Assembly: GCA_030427635.1 (NCBI GenBank)
Contig: JAUIBA010000022.1
Coordinates: 1-64,000, forward strand
Source of the DNA: Bacteroidia bacterium
GTDB lineage: Bacteria > Bacteroidota > Bacteroidia > Chitinophagales > Chitinophagaceae
Reading direction: 5' to 3'
Length of the DNA stretch: 64,000 nucleotides
Part shown: positions 17,413 to 25,943 of the stretch, piece after piece
How the letters are laid out: every line of letters begins with the position of its first letter
Numbering within the stretch: the stretch's first letter is position 1
Position numbers and translations under genes: made by a program
Notes under the pieces: generated by a model
What the model saw: the letters and a program-made list of their open reading frames with translations, nothing else
The model's database searches: none
Told to the model about the DNA's origin: nothing

Positions 17413-18249
17413 TTATAACATACTGAAGCTATGCCTGAAGTAAGAAGATACCAGCAGGCCCAGCTTTTCAGAATTAGAGATACGCACACGCTCCTGCCTG
17501 ATACCGGCTGAGAGTGTACCCTTTATTTTATTAAACAGGCTACGGTAATACACATAAGCCACATATACCCCAAAACGGGAGCTCTGAGGCAACTGCATGA
17601 TACCTTGTAACGCAGCCCTGAAGTCGGCCTCTATGTCGGCCTCTATCTGTTTCTTATCTGCATCAGCAAAGGAGTTAAATGCCACCCCGGGAAAGTAAAC
17701 CCTGCCCAGATGCTCATAATCAGCTTTCATATCCCGCAGGAAGTTAACTTTCTGAAATGCTGCCCCCAGGCGACGCGCAGGCTCTACCAGCCGGTCATAC
17801 AAAAACCTGTCATTCTCAGTAAATACACGCAGGCACATAAGCCCCACCACTTCGGCAGAGCCTACTATATACTCTGCATATGAGTCGCCTGAATGTGTAC
17901 TTTCACTGAGGTCGGTCTCCATACTGCGCAGGAAACACACTATAAGCTCCGGCTCAATATTGTACTTATGTACCACTTCCTGAAAACTGTTGAGAATAGG
18001 ATTGAGGCTGATACGGCGCTCTATTGCCTTCCATGTCTCATCGCAAAATTCATCGAAAAGCTGCCGTTTATTGAAGTCATGAAAGGAATCCACTATTTCA
18101 TCGGCAAAACGAACAAAACCATATATGGCATATATAGGGTCATGAAACCGCTTGTCCAGACAGTAAATACCCAGCGAAAAACTGGTACTGTAGCGGCGTG
18201 TGGTGAGCTTGCTGCAAGCCACTGATACATCGTCAAATAACTGCTTCAT
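17413..18249 (-). CDS. crtB: Phytoene synthase (squalene/phytoene synthase family)
   Basis: A 278-residue trans-isoprenyl diphosphate synthase. Both Asp-rich motifs are present: DEIVD at 50-54 and DMKAD at 173-177, with the conserved Arg/Tyr context (RRYSTSFSLG at 18-27, RDMKADYEHLGRVYFP). It condenses two geranylgeranyl diphosphates to phytoene, the first committed carotenoid step. The start overlaps the crtI stop region by 17 nt, consistent with translational coupling. No crtE (GGPP synthase) is in the window, so the substrate must come from elsewhere. Confidence 0.95.
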   Translation of the reverse strand: MKQLFDDVSVACSKLTTRRYSTSFSLGIYCLDKRFHDPIYAIYGFVRFADEIVDSFHDFNKRQLFDEFCDETWKAIERRISLNPILNSFQEVVHKYNIEPELIVCFLRSMETDLSESTHSGDSYAEYIVGSAEVVGLMCLRVFTENDRFLYDRLVEPARRLGAAFQKVNFLRDMKADYEHLGRVYFPGVAFNSFADADKKQIEADIEADFRAALQGIMQLPQSSRFGVYVAYVYYRSLFNKIKGTLSAGIRQERVRISNSEKLGLLVSSYFRHSFSML

Positions 18250-19726
18250 GATACTGGCTTTTAATTTTTTTCAATAATTGTTGTGCGGCAATCTGGCCCG
18301 ATATAAGTGCAGGCGGTACACCGGGGCCGGGTACAGTAAGCTGGCCTGCATAAAACAGATTGCTTAATTTCTTATTACGGAGTGTAGGCTTTAACACAGC
18401 AGTCTGCTTCAGGGTATTGGCAAGACCATAAGCATTTCCCCTGTATGCATTATAGTCTGCTACAAAGTCATTGATACAGTAGCTGCGGCTATAAATGATA
18501 TCCTTCTCTATATCTTCTCCTGTTACTTCCTTCAGGCGGTTTAGTACTACTTTTCTGTAGTGAGCCCTCATGTCATCCGTATCTTCCAGCCCGGGAGCTA
18601 CCGGCACCAGAATAAACAGATTTTCCATTCCGGCTGGTGCCACAGAGGGGTCTGTCTTTGATGGGCAACAGATATAAAACAATGGTTCTGATGGCCACTG
18701 GGGGTCTTCATATATCTCCCGTGCATGAGTATCTATAGACCGGTCAAAGAACAGATTATGATGTATCAACCCCTCTACCCTGCGCCGTACCCCCACATAA
18801 AACAGCAGGCATGATGGCGCCATAGTGCGCCCCTGCCAGTAACCTGTATTATAATTACGATACTCCTGTGGCAGCAAAGCCTGTTCTACATGATGGTAGT
18901 CGGCAGCGGCCACAACACCATCCGTTGCTACCCTACCCTGTGCAGTGTGCAGCGCTGTTACCCGGCCGCCCTCTACCTGCATCTGTGTTACCGGCTCCGA
19001 CAGACGGAAGTTTACCCCAAGCTCTGAAGCCAGCTCCTGCATTGCCTCTGCCACCCGCACCATGCCCCCCATAGGGTACCATGTACCCATAGAGAAAGCG
19101 GCATAATTCATCAGTGTGTACAATGCCGGTATCTGATGGGCCATAGCCCCCAGAAAAAGGCTGGGGAACTCCATCAGCGCTTTTAACCGCTCATTACGGA
19201 AATACTGATGCACATGACTGCGTACAGAGCGCAGCAGATGGAGCCGGGCTGCCCCCTTTATCACATCATACCGCATAAACTCTGTCCATGAAAAAGAAGG
19301 GCGGTACACCAGTTCACTCATCCCTACATCATACTTATACCGTCCCTCTTTCATAAACATGCGCAACTTATCTGCAGCCCCCTTTTCCGTACGCTCAAAA
19401 AGGTCATATATGCCATCCATTGATGCCGGCACCTGCATCACATCGCCCTTACCAAAATATATCTGAAAACCAGGGTCCAGCTGAATGAGTTTGTAATAGT
19501 CCTCTGGTTTGCGACCGAAATTGGCAAAGAACTTTTCAAACACATCAGGCATCCAGTACCAGCTGGGCCCCATATCAAAAAGAAATCCGCTATCAGAAAA
19601 TGCCCTGGCGCGCCCACCTACAGAGTCATTCTTCTCCAACACGGTCACTTCGCATCCAGCTTTTGCAAGAAATGCTGCCGAAGCCATGCCGGAAAACCCG
19701 GAACCTATTACTGATACAGAATTCAT
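18233..19726 (-). CDS. crtI: Phytoene desaturase
   Basis: A 497-residue FAD-dependent carotenoid desaturase. The N-terminal dinucleotide-binding motif GSGFSG (8-13) is followed by VLEKNDSVGGRA, and the C-terminal carotenoid-desaturase signature GQLTVPGPGVPPALISGQIAA is near 465-485. It converts phytoene to lycopene in four desaturations. I start it at the ATG at 19726; a TTG four codons upstream (19738) is the only in-frame alternative. The ATG ends a 35-bp element repeated before the upstream regulator gene. The gap to the regulator's stop is 25 nt. Confidence 0.96.
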   Translation of the reverse strand: MNSVSVIGSGFSGMASAAFLAKAGCEVTVLEKNDSVGGRARAFSDSGFLFDMGPSWYWMPDVFEKFFANFGRKPEDYYKLIQLDPGFQIYFGKGDVMQVPASMDGIYDLFERTEKGAADKLRMFMKEGRYKYDVGMSELVYRPSFSWTEFMRYDVIKGAARLHLLRSVRSHVHQYFRNERLKALMEFPSLFLGAMAHQIPALYTLMNYAAFSMGTWYPMGGMVRVAEAMQELASELGVNFRLSEPVTQMQVEGGRVTALHTAQGRVATDGVVAAADYHHVEQALLPQEYRNYNTGYWQGRTMAPSCLLFYVGVRRRVEGLIHHNLFFDRSIDTHAREIYEDPQWPSEPLFYICCPSKTDPSVAPAGMENLFILVPVAPGLEDTDDMRAHYRKVVLNRLKEVTGEDIEKDIIYSRSYCINDFVADYNAYRGNAYGLANTLKQTAVLKPTLRNKKLSNLFYAGQLTVPGPGVPPALISGQIAAQQLLKKIKSQYHEAVI

Positions 19727-19758
19727 TTTGTTAAACAATTATCCAATTATCTTAAACA
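19724..19758 (-). promoter_or_regulatory. Shared 35-bp element at the crtI start
   Basis: On the minus strand TGTTTAAG, 15 variable bases, then TTTAACAAAATG, where ATG is the crtI start. The same architecture with identical length precedes the regulator gene at 20649-20683. The element overlaps the last codon and stop of the regulator gene, suggesting an operator or internal promoter for crtI. Confidence 0.55.
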
Positions 19759-20651
19759 CTAAAATTATTCTCAAGAAACAATTCCAATTCATTTACACCT
19801 GCCAGCCTGCGTTTTTGTGTTCCATCATTATCTGCTCCAGCTATAAGCTCTGTAGCGCCTGAGTATAGTATCACTGCATTACTGTCTGCCTCCTGATAAG
19901 CCTGCAGCAGCATATTTATTTCTTCTGCGGGTCTGGCTGCGGTAAACAGGGTAAAGAGGTAATCGGGCTTTACAGCCTGTACCGTCCCGGTTACATTCTG
20001 TAACGGTACGTTTTGCCCCAGATATACCGTACGGCATCCCTTCTTTCTCAGTATATAGTCGGCAAAAAGTAATCCTATCTCATGCCATTCTCCATCGGGC
20101 AGAAAAAGCAGGAAAGTCTTCCTAGGACTTTGCGGCGGCAGCATACCATCCAGTACGGCCATCATTTTACGCCTTATAATACAGGACGCAAAGTGCTCCT
20201 GTACAGGTGCAGCCTTGTTGATGCTCCATAATACACCTACCTTGTTCAGGAAGGGATAAACCACCCGCAGCATGGTATCATGCAGTCCCAGCCTGAGAGC
20301 CGCAGCAGAAAAAACTCTTTCAAAACCATTCTCATCATATGCCAGCATACTGGTAACCATGTCATTGACATAGCTGGCATAAACATGTACAGAGTCATTG
20401 CCCGCTACTCCTTTTTCTACCTCTGCACTTATCTGCTCATCGGTGAGTGCCGCTATTTTGGAAATCTTGTGACCATAAGACATCAGCGTCGTTACGTTCA
20501 GCAGCTTCCGCACCTGATAGTCATCGTAGAATCTCCTGTTTGTATCTGTTCTTCCTGGCGTAATGAGCCCGTAGCGTCTCTCCCATATACGAATGGTATG
20601 CGCTTTAATTCCGGTTAGCCGTTCAAGATCGTTGATCTGATAGGAACTCAT
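19752..20651 (-). CDS. CarH/LitR-like MerR regulator with cobalamin-binding domain
   Basis: A 299-residue regulator. Residues 1-70 are a MerR helix-turn-helix (YQINDLERLTGIKAHTIRIWERRYGL). A helical domain follows with the CarH-type Wx9EH motif (W142, E152, H153). The C-terminal Rossmann-like B12-binding domain has EWHEIG with candidate axial ligand H190 and G193. In characterised CarH proteins, adenosylcobalamin promotes tetramerisation and repression in the dark, and light relieves it. Its position at the head of the crt operon makes light-induced carotenogenesis the natural inference. Start 20651 (MSSYQIND) is preferred over the frame's upstream start. It probably also regulates itself. 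Confidence 0.9.
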   Translation of the reverse strand: MSSYQINDLERLTGIKAHTIRIWERRYGLITPGRTDTNRRFYDDYQVRKLLNVTTLMSYGHKISKIAALTDEQISAEVEKGVAGNDSVHVYASYVNDMVTSMLAYDENGFERVFSAAALRLGLHDTMLRVVYPFLNKVGVLWSINKAAPVQEHFASCIIRRKMMAVLDGMLPPQSPRKTFLLFLPDGEWHEIGLLFADYILRKKGCRTVYLGQNVPLQNVTGTVQAVKPDYLFTLFTAARPAEEINMLLQAYQEADSNAVILYSGATELIAGADNDGTQKRRLAGVNELELFLENNFSV

Positions 20652-20683
20652 TTTGTTTAATTTTTTCAAAACAAACTTAAACA
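20649..20683 (-). promoter_or_regulatory. Shared 35-bp element at the carH-like gene start; likely autoregulatory operator
   Basis: TGTTTAAG, 15 variable bases, then TTAAACAAAATG, ending in the regulator's ATG. The arms TGTTTAA/TTAAACA form a perfect 7-bp inverted repeat with a 16-nt spacer. TAAGTTTG inside it fits a Bacteroidota -7 element. It matches the crtI element in length and at 19 of the 20 outer positions. Confidence 0.6.
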
Positions 20684-20895
20684 TTATTATGTGAATAAAA
20701 AATTAAAATGTCGGTTCTGTACAATTTCAGCTTTCTGATACTGTATACGTTTGCGGGAGCAATCCGGATTTTCTGCTGATTTAATGGCCGGGATGAGGGG
20801 TGATAATAAAGGGTGATTTTATTTTAATAACATAGCCGGAGAAAAGAATATCATATTTTTAATAAAAACAATTCATCATCTAAACTCAAAAATTT

Positions 20896-21279
20896 ATGAA
20901 CGCAAGTGTAAACTCACTGAACTGGTTTGAAATTCCGGCAACAGACATCCTCCGTGCAAAAGCATTTTATGAGGCCATCTTTGACATTAAAATGGATGAG
21001 ATGGAAATGATGGGTATTAAAATGGCATTTTTCCCAGCAGAACCCCAAAACGGAAAAGTATCGGGCTGTCTGGCACAGGGAGACATGTACACCCCATCTA
21101 TGGACGGTACTAAAGTATACCTGAATGGTAATCCTGACATGGCAACAGTACTGGATAAAGTAGCTGCTGCCGGGGGTAAGGTACTCATGCCCAAAACGCA
21201 GATTTCACCGGAAATAGGCTACATGGCATTTTTTGCAGACAGTGAGGGCAACTCTATAGGCCTGCATTCAAATGGGTAA
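20896..21279 (+). CDS. VOC family (glyoxalase/bleomycin-resistance-like) protein
   Basis: A 127-residue vicinal-oxygen-chelate fold protein made of two beta-alpha-beta-beta-beta modules (LNWFEIPATDILRAKAFYEAIF at the start, YMAFFADSEGNSIGLHS at the end). The second module keeps a candidate metal-ligand Glu in DSEGNSIG. Members include glyoxalases, dioxygenases and resistance proteins; the substrate is unknown here. It is transcribed divergently from the carotenoid regulator and ends at its own terminator. Confidence 0.88.
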   Translation: MNASVNSLNWFEIPATDILRAKAFYEAIFDIKMDEMEMMGIKMAFFPAEPQNGKVSGCLAQGDMYTPSMDGTKVYLNGNPDMATVLDKVAAAGGKVLMPKTQISPEIGYMAFFADSEGNSIGLHSNG

Positions 21280-21300
21280 ATAATACCGGGGCTCTGCAGG

Positions 21301-21328
21301 AAGCGGGATAGCAACAGCATCCCGCTTT
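21301..21328 (+). terminator. Terminator of the VOC gene
   Basis: 9-bp stem AAGCGGGAT/ATCCCGCTT (21301-21309 and 21319-21327) followed by TTATTTAT. Confidence 0.85.
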
Positions 21329-21511
21329 ATTTATGCCCTGACCTGTCGTAAATGCCTGATATAGAGACCCGTGAAAATCAGAAACCAGTGCAGCAGATAT
21401 GCTCATATATACATTGGTATAAGAAAATGACAAAAATTTACCGATATTAGCTGCTGTATTTGTAAATCAGCGGTGCACATACAGCTGCACGCACAATCAT
21501 ATTCATTGCGC

Positions 21512-21673
21512 ATGAAGCATAGCAGAATATTACGCATAATAGCTCTGATAGTACTGATGACCAACCTTAGCAGTTGTTATATGGGCACATGGGCCAGATA
21601 CAGATATAAAGGCCACTATGTACATAAAAAGAAATACAGGTCTTATCATAAGCATCACAACCGCGACTGGTAA
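21512..21673 (+). CDS. Small basic lipoprotein, unknown function
   Basis: A 53-residue protein starting MKHSRILRII, with a hydrophobic segment ending in the lipobox LSSC. The mature part is short and strongly basic and aromatic (RYRYKGHYVHKKKYRSYHKHH). The ATG at 21512 is preferred to the upstream one at 21473 because it puts the charged residues directly before the lipoprotein signal. It resembles short Tyr/His/Lys-rich lipoproteins found singly in Bacteroidota. No function can be assigned. Confidence 0.6.
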   Translation: MKHSRILRIIALIVLMTNLSSCYMGTWARYRYKGHYVHKKKYRSYHKHHNRDW

Positions 21674-21792
21674 CCACATGTTACCACGCTTTCTTTTCAA
21701 ACATATTTTTCAGGTCAAAGCCGTATATGACATGCGGCTTTAACTTTTTCATGTATTACAGGGCTATGCCTGTCATAGTGGGCATTTGGCCT

Positions 21793-21800
21793 TACCTTTG
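21793..21800 (+). promoter_or_regulatory. dut: -7 element of dut
   Basis: TACCTTTG matches TAnnTTTG exactly and lies only 6 nt before the dut ATG, so the transcript would start at or within a few bases of the start codon (leaderless or nearly so). No good -33 TTTG is seen at the expected spacing. Confidence 0.5.
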
Positions 21801-21806
21801 CGACCA

Positions 21807-22244
21807 ATGATAAACATTCAGATAGTCAATAAATCGCCGCACGAACTACCCGAATATCAGACATCGGGCAGTAGTGGCATGGACCTGCGGGCATGGCTGG
21901 AGCAACCCATAACATTGAAACCTCTGGAACGGGCGTTGATACCTACCGGTTTATATATGGCACTGCCTGCCGGCTACGAAGCACAGGTGCGCCCCCGCAG
22001 TGGTATGGCTATAAAAAGAGGCCTCACAGTGGTAAATGCCCCCGGCACAATAGATAGTGACTATCGCGGAGAGGTAAAGGTGGGTATCATTAACCTGTCG
22101 GGCGAGGAGCAGACCATCAATGATGGTGAGCGTATTGCCCAGATGGTGATAGCTGCCTATGCTACAGCTGCGTGGCAACAGACAGATGTACTGAACGAGA
22201 CAGACCGTGGTGCAGGAGGCTTTGGCAGCTCAGGAAGTAACTAA
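21807..22244 (+). CDS. dut: Deoxyuridine 5'-triphosphate nucleotidohydrolase (dUTPase)
   Basis: A 145-residue homotrimeric dUTPase that hydrolyses dUTP to dUMP, limiting uracil in DNA. All five motifs are present in order: SGMDLRA, RPRSGMA, GTIDSDYRG, GERIAQMV and the C-terminal glycine-rich RGAGGFGSSG. I start it at ATG 21807 (MINIQIVNKS). The frame extends 7 codons upstream to a TTG, but those bases contain the -7 promoter element. It is followed by the nucleotidyltransferase-TPR-DUF4292 genes. Confidence 0.96.
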   Translation: MINIQIVNKSPHELPEYQTSGSSGMDLRAWLEQPITLKPLERALIPTGLYMALPAGYEAQVRPRSGMAIKRGLTVVNAPGTIDSDYRGEVKVGIINLSGEEQTINDGERIAQMVIAAYATAAWQQTDVLNETDRGAGGFGSSGSN

Positions 22245-22326
22245 TGTATGCTGCACAATATAATACTGTCATTACTCAGATAACATATTACACCCCCAAA
22301 ACAGAATAACGAAAAATACTAATAAC

Positions 22327-23334
22327 ATGAATATCATTATCCCAATGGCTGGTATGGGCAAGCGCATGAGACCCCATACGCTTACTACTGCAAAACCATT
22401 GCTGCCTGTAGCAGGGAAACCAATAGTGCAACGACTGGTAGAAGACATTATTGCTACCTGCAATGAAAAAGTAGAAGAGATAGCATTTATCATTAATCCT
22501 GCTTTTGGTAAGGATGTAGAAAATCACCTGTGTGCAGTAGCTGCAGAGCTGGGAGCCAAGGGAAAAATATGCTATCAGGAGCAGCCATTGGGTACCGCCC
22601 ACGCCATACTGTGTGCCGGCGATACGCTGAAGGGGAATGTTTTCATTGCCTTTGCCGATACACTGTTCAAAGCTACATTCAGCATTGATACAGAAAAGGA
22701 CGCTATAGTATGGACACAAAAGGTAGAAGACCCTTCCGCATTTGGCGTGGTAAAGCTCAATGAAGCCAATGAAATAGAGGCTTTTGTTGAAAAGCCAAAG
22801 GACTTCGTATCAGACCTCGCTATAATAGGTGTTTACTATTTCAGGGATGGCGACAGGCTACAGAAAGAACTGCAGCGCCTGCTGGATAACGACATTAAGC
22901 TCAAAGGCGAATATCAGATTACAGATGCTATGGAGCATATGCTGAAAAACGGTGTACGTTTCTATACCGGTCAGGTAGAGGAATGGCTGGACTGCGGCAA
23001 TAAAGATGCTACTGTATATACCAACAGCAGAATACTGGATATAAAAAAGGATACAGAGCAGCTGGTATCAGCATCTGCTACCATTACCAACTCGGTTATT
23101 ATCCCCCCATGCTTTATAGGCGAGGGTGTGGAAGTATCTAACTCTGTAATAGGCCCACTGGTATCTCTGGAAAAGGGGGTGAAAGTTCATGACTCACGTA
23201 TCACAAACAGCATAGTACAGTCAGACAGTATTGTTAAAAATGCATGCATTGACAATTCTATGTTGGGTAAAAGCGTAATTTACAAAGAGAAGCCATCAGA
23301 ACTTAGCATTGGCGACTTCTCTACGCAGCAATGA
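22327..23334 (+). CDS. Sugar-phosphate nucleotidyltransferase
   Basis: A 335-residue NDP-sugar pyrophosphorylase-like enzyme. The N-terminal Rossmann-type domain has GMGKRMRPHTLTTAKPLLPVAGKP (9-32) with the nucleotide-binding glycines and lysine, and LGTAHAI. From about 245 onwards, hexapeptide-like turns (TITNSVIIPPCFIGEGVEVSNSVIGPLV) indicate a short left-handed beta-helix. The family activates sugar-1-phosphates with NTP for cell-surface glycans; the exact nucleotide and sugar cannot be told. Its stop overlaps the TPR gene start (ATGA). dut-nucleotidyltransferase-TPR-DUF4292 is a recurring Bacteroidota gene order. Confidence 0.88.
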   Translation: MNIIIPMAGMGKRMRPHTLTTAKPLLPVAGKPIVQRLVEDIIATCNEKVEEIAFIINPAFGKDVENHLCAVAAELGAKGKICYQEQPLGTAHAILCAGDTLKGNVFIAFADTLFKATFSIDTEKDAIVWTQKVEDPSAFGVVKLNEANEIEAFVEKPKDFVSDLAIIGVYYFRDGDRLQKELQRLLDNDIKLKGEYQITDAMEHMLKNGVRFYTGQVEEWLDCGNKDATVYTNSRILDIKKDTEQLVSASATITNSVIIPPCFIGEGVEVSNSVIGPLVSLEKGVKVHDSRITNSIVQSDSIVKNACIDNSMLGKSVIYKEKPSELSIGDFSTQQ

Positions 23335-25076
23335 CAATAAAAGATACTATATATGCCCTGATGGTAACGCTGATGCCGCTGGCTGCTGCCAACGCTCAGA
23401 CTGCACCTATATCTACTACCGACTCCATGGGTAGTACGGAAGAGGCTTTCAATGCCAAAACAGACGGTATATTCTTTGAAGCAATAACGGCAAGACGACA
23501 TGAAGACTATGCACTTGCTGCTGCCCGCATAAAAGAATTTATAGCTGCAAGGCCTGAGGTAGCATCGGCATACTTTGAACAGGCACGTATATATGCCGAG
23601 CAAAAGGATGCTACCGCCGCCATGACGAGTATAAAGAATGCCATAGCACGCGACAGTACCAATAAATGGTACAAAGAGTACTATGCCAATATGCTTGTGG
23701 CCCGCAAAGACTTTGCTGCAGCAGCAACGGTATTTGCCGCACTTACCCGCCAGGAACCCGCCGACCATGACTACCCTGCCAAAACCGCAGAGTGCTATAT
23801 ACAGGCAGGGCAGAAAGAAGAAGCACTCAAATACATAGATATAGCGCTGGCCCGTAACATGGACGACGAGCAGCTGATGCTGGAAAAAATGCAGCTATAC
23901 CTGAGTATGAAAAATCCTGCAAAAGCCATAGAGGTAGTAAAGCAACTGATAGTACTGGAGCCCCGTGCCGGAAAATATTATAAAGTACTGGGTAGCCTTT
24001 ATGACATCAACGATATGGCTGATAAGGCTGATGAGCTGTATGAGCAGGCTGTGAAAAAACTACCGGATGATGCATCGCTGCAGATAGGACTTGCAGAGCA
24101 CTACCTGCGCAAGGGTGATACGGTACAGTATCGCAATTATATAAAGAAAGCCATTACCAACCCTGCCGTAGAAAGTGATGCACAGATAGACCCGCTGGAT
24201 CTGCTGAGCACCTACATGAGCACAATGCCCGATGAAGCTGCAGCCTATGTAGAGGCCCTGCCACTGGCGGCACAGATATTGGAGCAGGACCCCAATAATC
24301 CTGCTATACTGGCATACTATGGTCTGGCTCTGGAGGGAAGTAATATGAAAGACAGTGCCGCAGTGATGTATAAGCGCTCCATTGCGCTCAAACCATCTAC
24401 CTATAACGTATGGGGACAACTGCTGGGACTATACCTGGAAAAGTCATCGGCCGATTCTCTGATAAAATATACAGAGAAAGCGCTGAAGCTATTCCCCAAT
24501 ATGGCTGTCATACACTTTTACAATGGTCTGGGCCATATGTATAAGAATGAAAACACACAGGCCATCAAAGCCATAAACCGTGCCATAGACATTCAGCCGG
24601 AAGATGAAAAAGAGGTGCTGAATGCTATGTACACCACACTGGGCGATATCTACTACACCACCCGGCAATACAACCTCTCTGACGAAGCATTTGTAAAAGC
24701 GCTGGAATTATCTCCTGATAATACCAATACGCTCAATAACTACAGCTACTACCTTAGTGAGCGCGGTGTAAAACTGGACGAAGCTGAGCGTATGTCGCTC
24801 AAATCGCTGGAACTGCAACCCAATGAGATTACTTATCTGGACACATATGGCTGGATACTGTATAAAAAAGGCGACTTCCAGAAAGCACTTGAGTACATAA
24901 ACAAAGCCATAGATGCCGCAAAAGGTCATGACGATGGTACTTTTTATGACCACAAGGGAGATATACTATACAAGCTGAAAGAAACCGAAAAGGCAGTGGA
25001 TGCCTGGAAAAAAGCAAAAGAAAAAGGAAGCGACAATGCCAATCTCGACAAGAAGATCAGTGAAAAGAAGCTTTAA
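23331..25076 (+). CDS. Tetratricopeptide repeat protein
   Basis: A 581-residue protein with a predicted signal peptide (to about ANAQ, residue 23) followed by roughly a dozen TPR units. Examples are AAARIKEFIAARPEVASAYFEQARIYAEQKD and EKALKLFPNMAVIHFYNGLGHMYKN. TPR arrays scaffold protein complexes, and this one likely acts in the periplasm or at the outer membrane. It is coupled to the nucleotidyltransferase by a 4-nt overlap and overlaps the start of the DUF4292 lipoprotein by 41 nt. It is expected to work with that lipoprotein in an envelope process. Confidence 0.9.
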   Translation: MTIKDTIYALMVTLMPLAAANAQTAPISTTDSMGSTEEAFNAKTDGIFFEAITARRHEDYALAAARIKEFIAARPEVASAYFEQARIYAEQKDATAAMTSIKNAIARDSTNKWYKEYYANMLVARKDFAAAATVFAALTRQEPADHDYPAKTAECYIQAGQKEEALKYIDIALARNMDDEQLMLEKMQLYLSMKNPAKAIEVVKQLIVLEPRAGKYYKVLGSLYDINDMADKADELYEQAVKKLPDDASLQIGLAEHYLRKGDTVQYRNYIKKAITNPAVESDAQIDPLDLLSTYMSTMPDEAAAYVEALPLAAQILEQDPNNPAILAYYGLALEGSNMKDSAAVMYKRSIALKPSTYNVWGQLLGLYLEKSSADSLIKYTEKALKLFPNMAVIHFYNGLGHMYKNENTQAIKAINRAIDIQPEDEKEVLNAMYTTLGDIYYTTRQYNLSDEAFVKALELSPDNTNTLNNYSYYLSERGVKLDEAERMSLKSLELQPNEITYLDTYGWILYKKGDFQKALEYINKAIDAAKGHDDGTFYDHKGDILYKLKETEKAVDAWKKAKEKGSDNANLDKKISEKKL

Positions 25077-25935
25077 TACCAGCGCATGCATTGCAATGGC
25101 GCTGGCACTCCCCATACTCTTTTCATCATGCTCGCTACTGCACAAAGGCAAAAAGAGAAAACGCGCTCATAAAACTACGGTAACTGCCACCGCAGATACC
25201 GGCAGTACGCAGCATATACCTGGAGTAATGACAGGTAATGTTGTAGCTACCGATGCTGATGCGGCTGTCCTGGCAGAGCTGGCACCACTATGGGCGCGTA
25301 GGATACTATACCATACCTTTTCCGGTAAGGCAAAAGTCAGCTTCTCAGGCCCCGACAATTCTGCCGACTTTTCAGCAAACTTCCGCATTGCCAAAGACAG
25401 CATTGTATGGGTAAATGTAACAGCATTGGGAGGCCTGTACCCTGTGGCCCGTATGCTGGTAACCAGAGACAGCTTCTTTATGATAGACTTTACACAGAAA
25501 GAGGTAACCATGCTTCCCCTATCTGATGTAGGTAAGGTACTACCCGTACCCGTAGGGCTCATTCAGCTACAGAATCTTCTGGTAGGTGACCCCGTTGCCG
25601 ACGGTCGCCCTGTAGGTGGCAGAAAAGATGAAAAAACATGGACACTGCGCACAGAAGACACACTTTTTCTGCAACAGTTGTCATACCAGCCTGCAGACAG
25701 TACCCTTATTACCGGCAACCTGAGAACACGCCGTACAGAAGGCCCCTCAGCACTGCTCGGTTATAGTAACTATGCGGTAGTTAATGACAGAATACTATCT
25801 ACCAACAGAACAGTGAATATTACCAATGGCCTCAACAACTACAATCTGGAAATGAATATCGTAAACCCTGAATTTGACCAGGATTTATCCTATCCTTTCT
25901 CTGTGCCGCGCAACTATACTATTAAGGTAAGATAA
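25036..25935 (+). CDS. DUF4292 lipoprotein
   Basis: A 299-residue lipoprotein. It has a basic N-terminus, a hydrophobic core and the lipobox FSSC near residue 30, followed by KKRKRAH and the DUF4292 region (WARRILYHTFSGKAKVSF to the C-terminus). DUF4292 proteins have an LolA/LolB-like beta-sheet outline and are linked to envelope biogenesis in Bacteroidota; the function is not established. ATG 25036 is chosen so that the signal peptide is near the N-terminus. In many relatives the next gene is an EnvC-type M23 peptidase, but here a zeta-like kinase follows after 8 nt. Confidence 0.85.
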   Translation: MPISTRRSVKRSFNTSACIAMALALPILFSSCSLLHKGKKRKRAHKTTVTATADTGSTQHIPGVMTGNVVATDADAAVLAELAPLWARRILYHTFSGKAKVSFSGPDNSADFSANFRIAKDSIVWVNVTALGGLYPVARMLVTRDSFFMIDFTQKEVTMLPLSDVGKVLPVPVGLIQLQNLLVGDPVADGRPVGGRKDEKTWTLRTEDTLFLQQLSYQPADSTLITGNLRTRRTEGPSALLGYSNYAVVNDRILSTNRTVNITNGLNNYNLEMNIVNPEFDQDLSYPFSVPRNYTIKVR

Positions 25936-25943
25936 CAAAGGCA

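Noticed and set aside
15084-20683. Possibility that the carotenoid cluster was horizontally acquired at the tRNA-Leu
   Set aside because: The tRNA abuts the cluster but no integrase, direct repeat of the tRNA end or composition change is visible; the gene order is usual for Bacteroidota.
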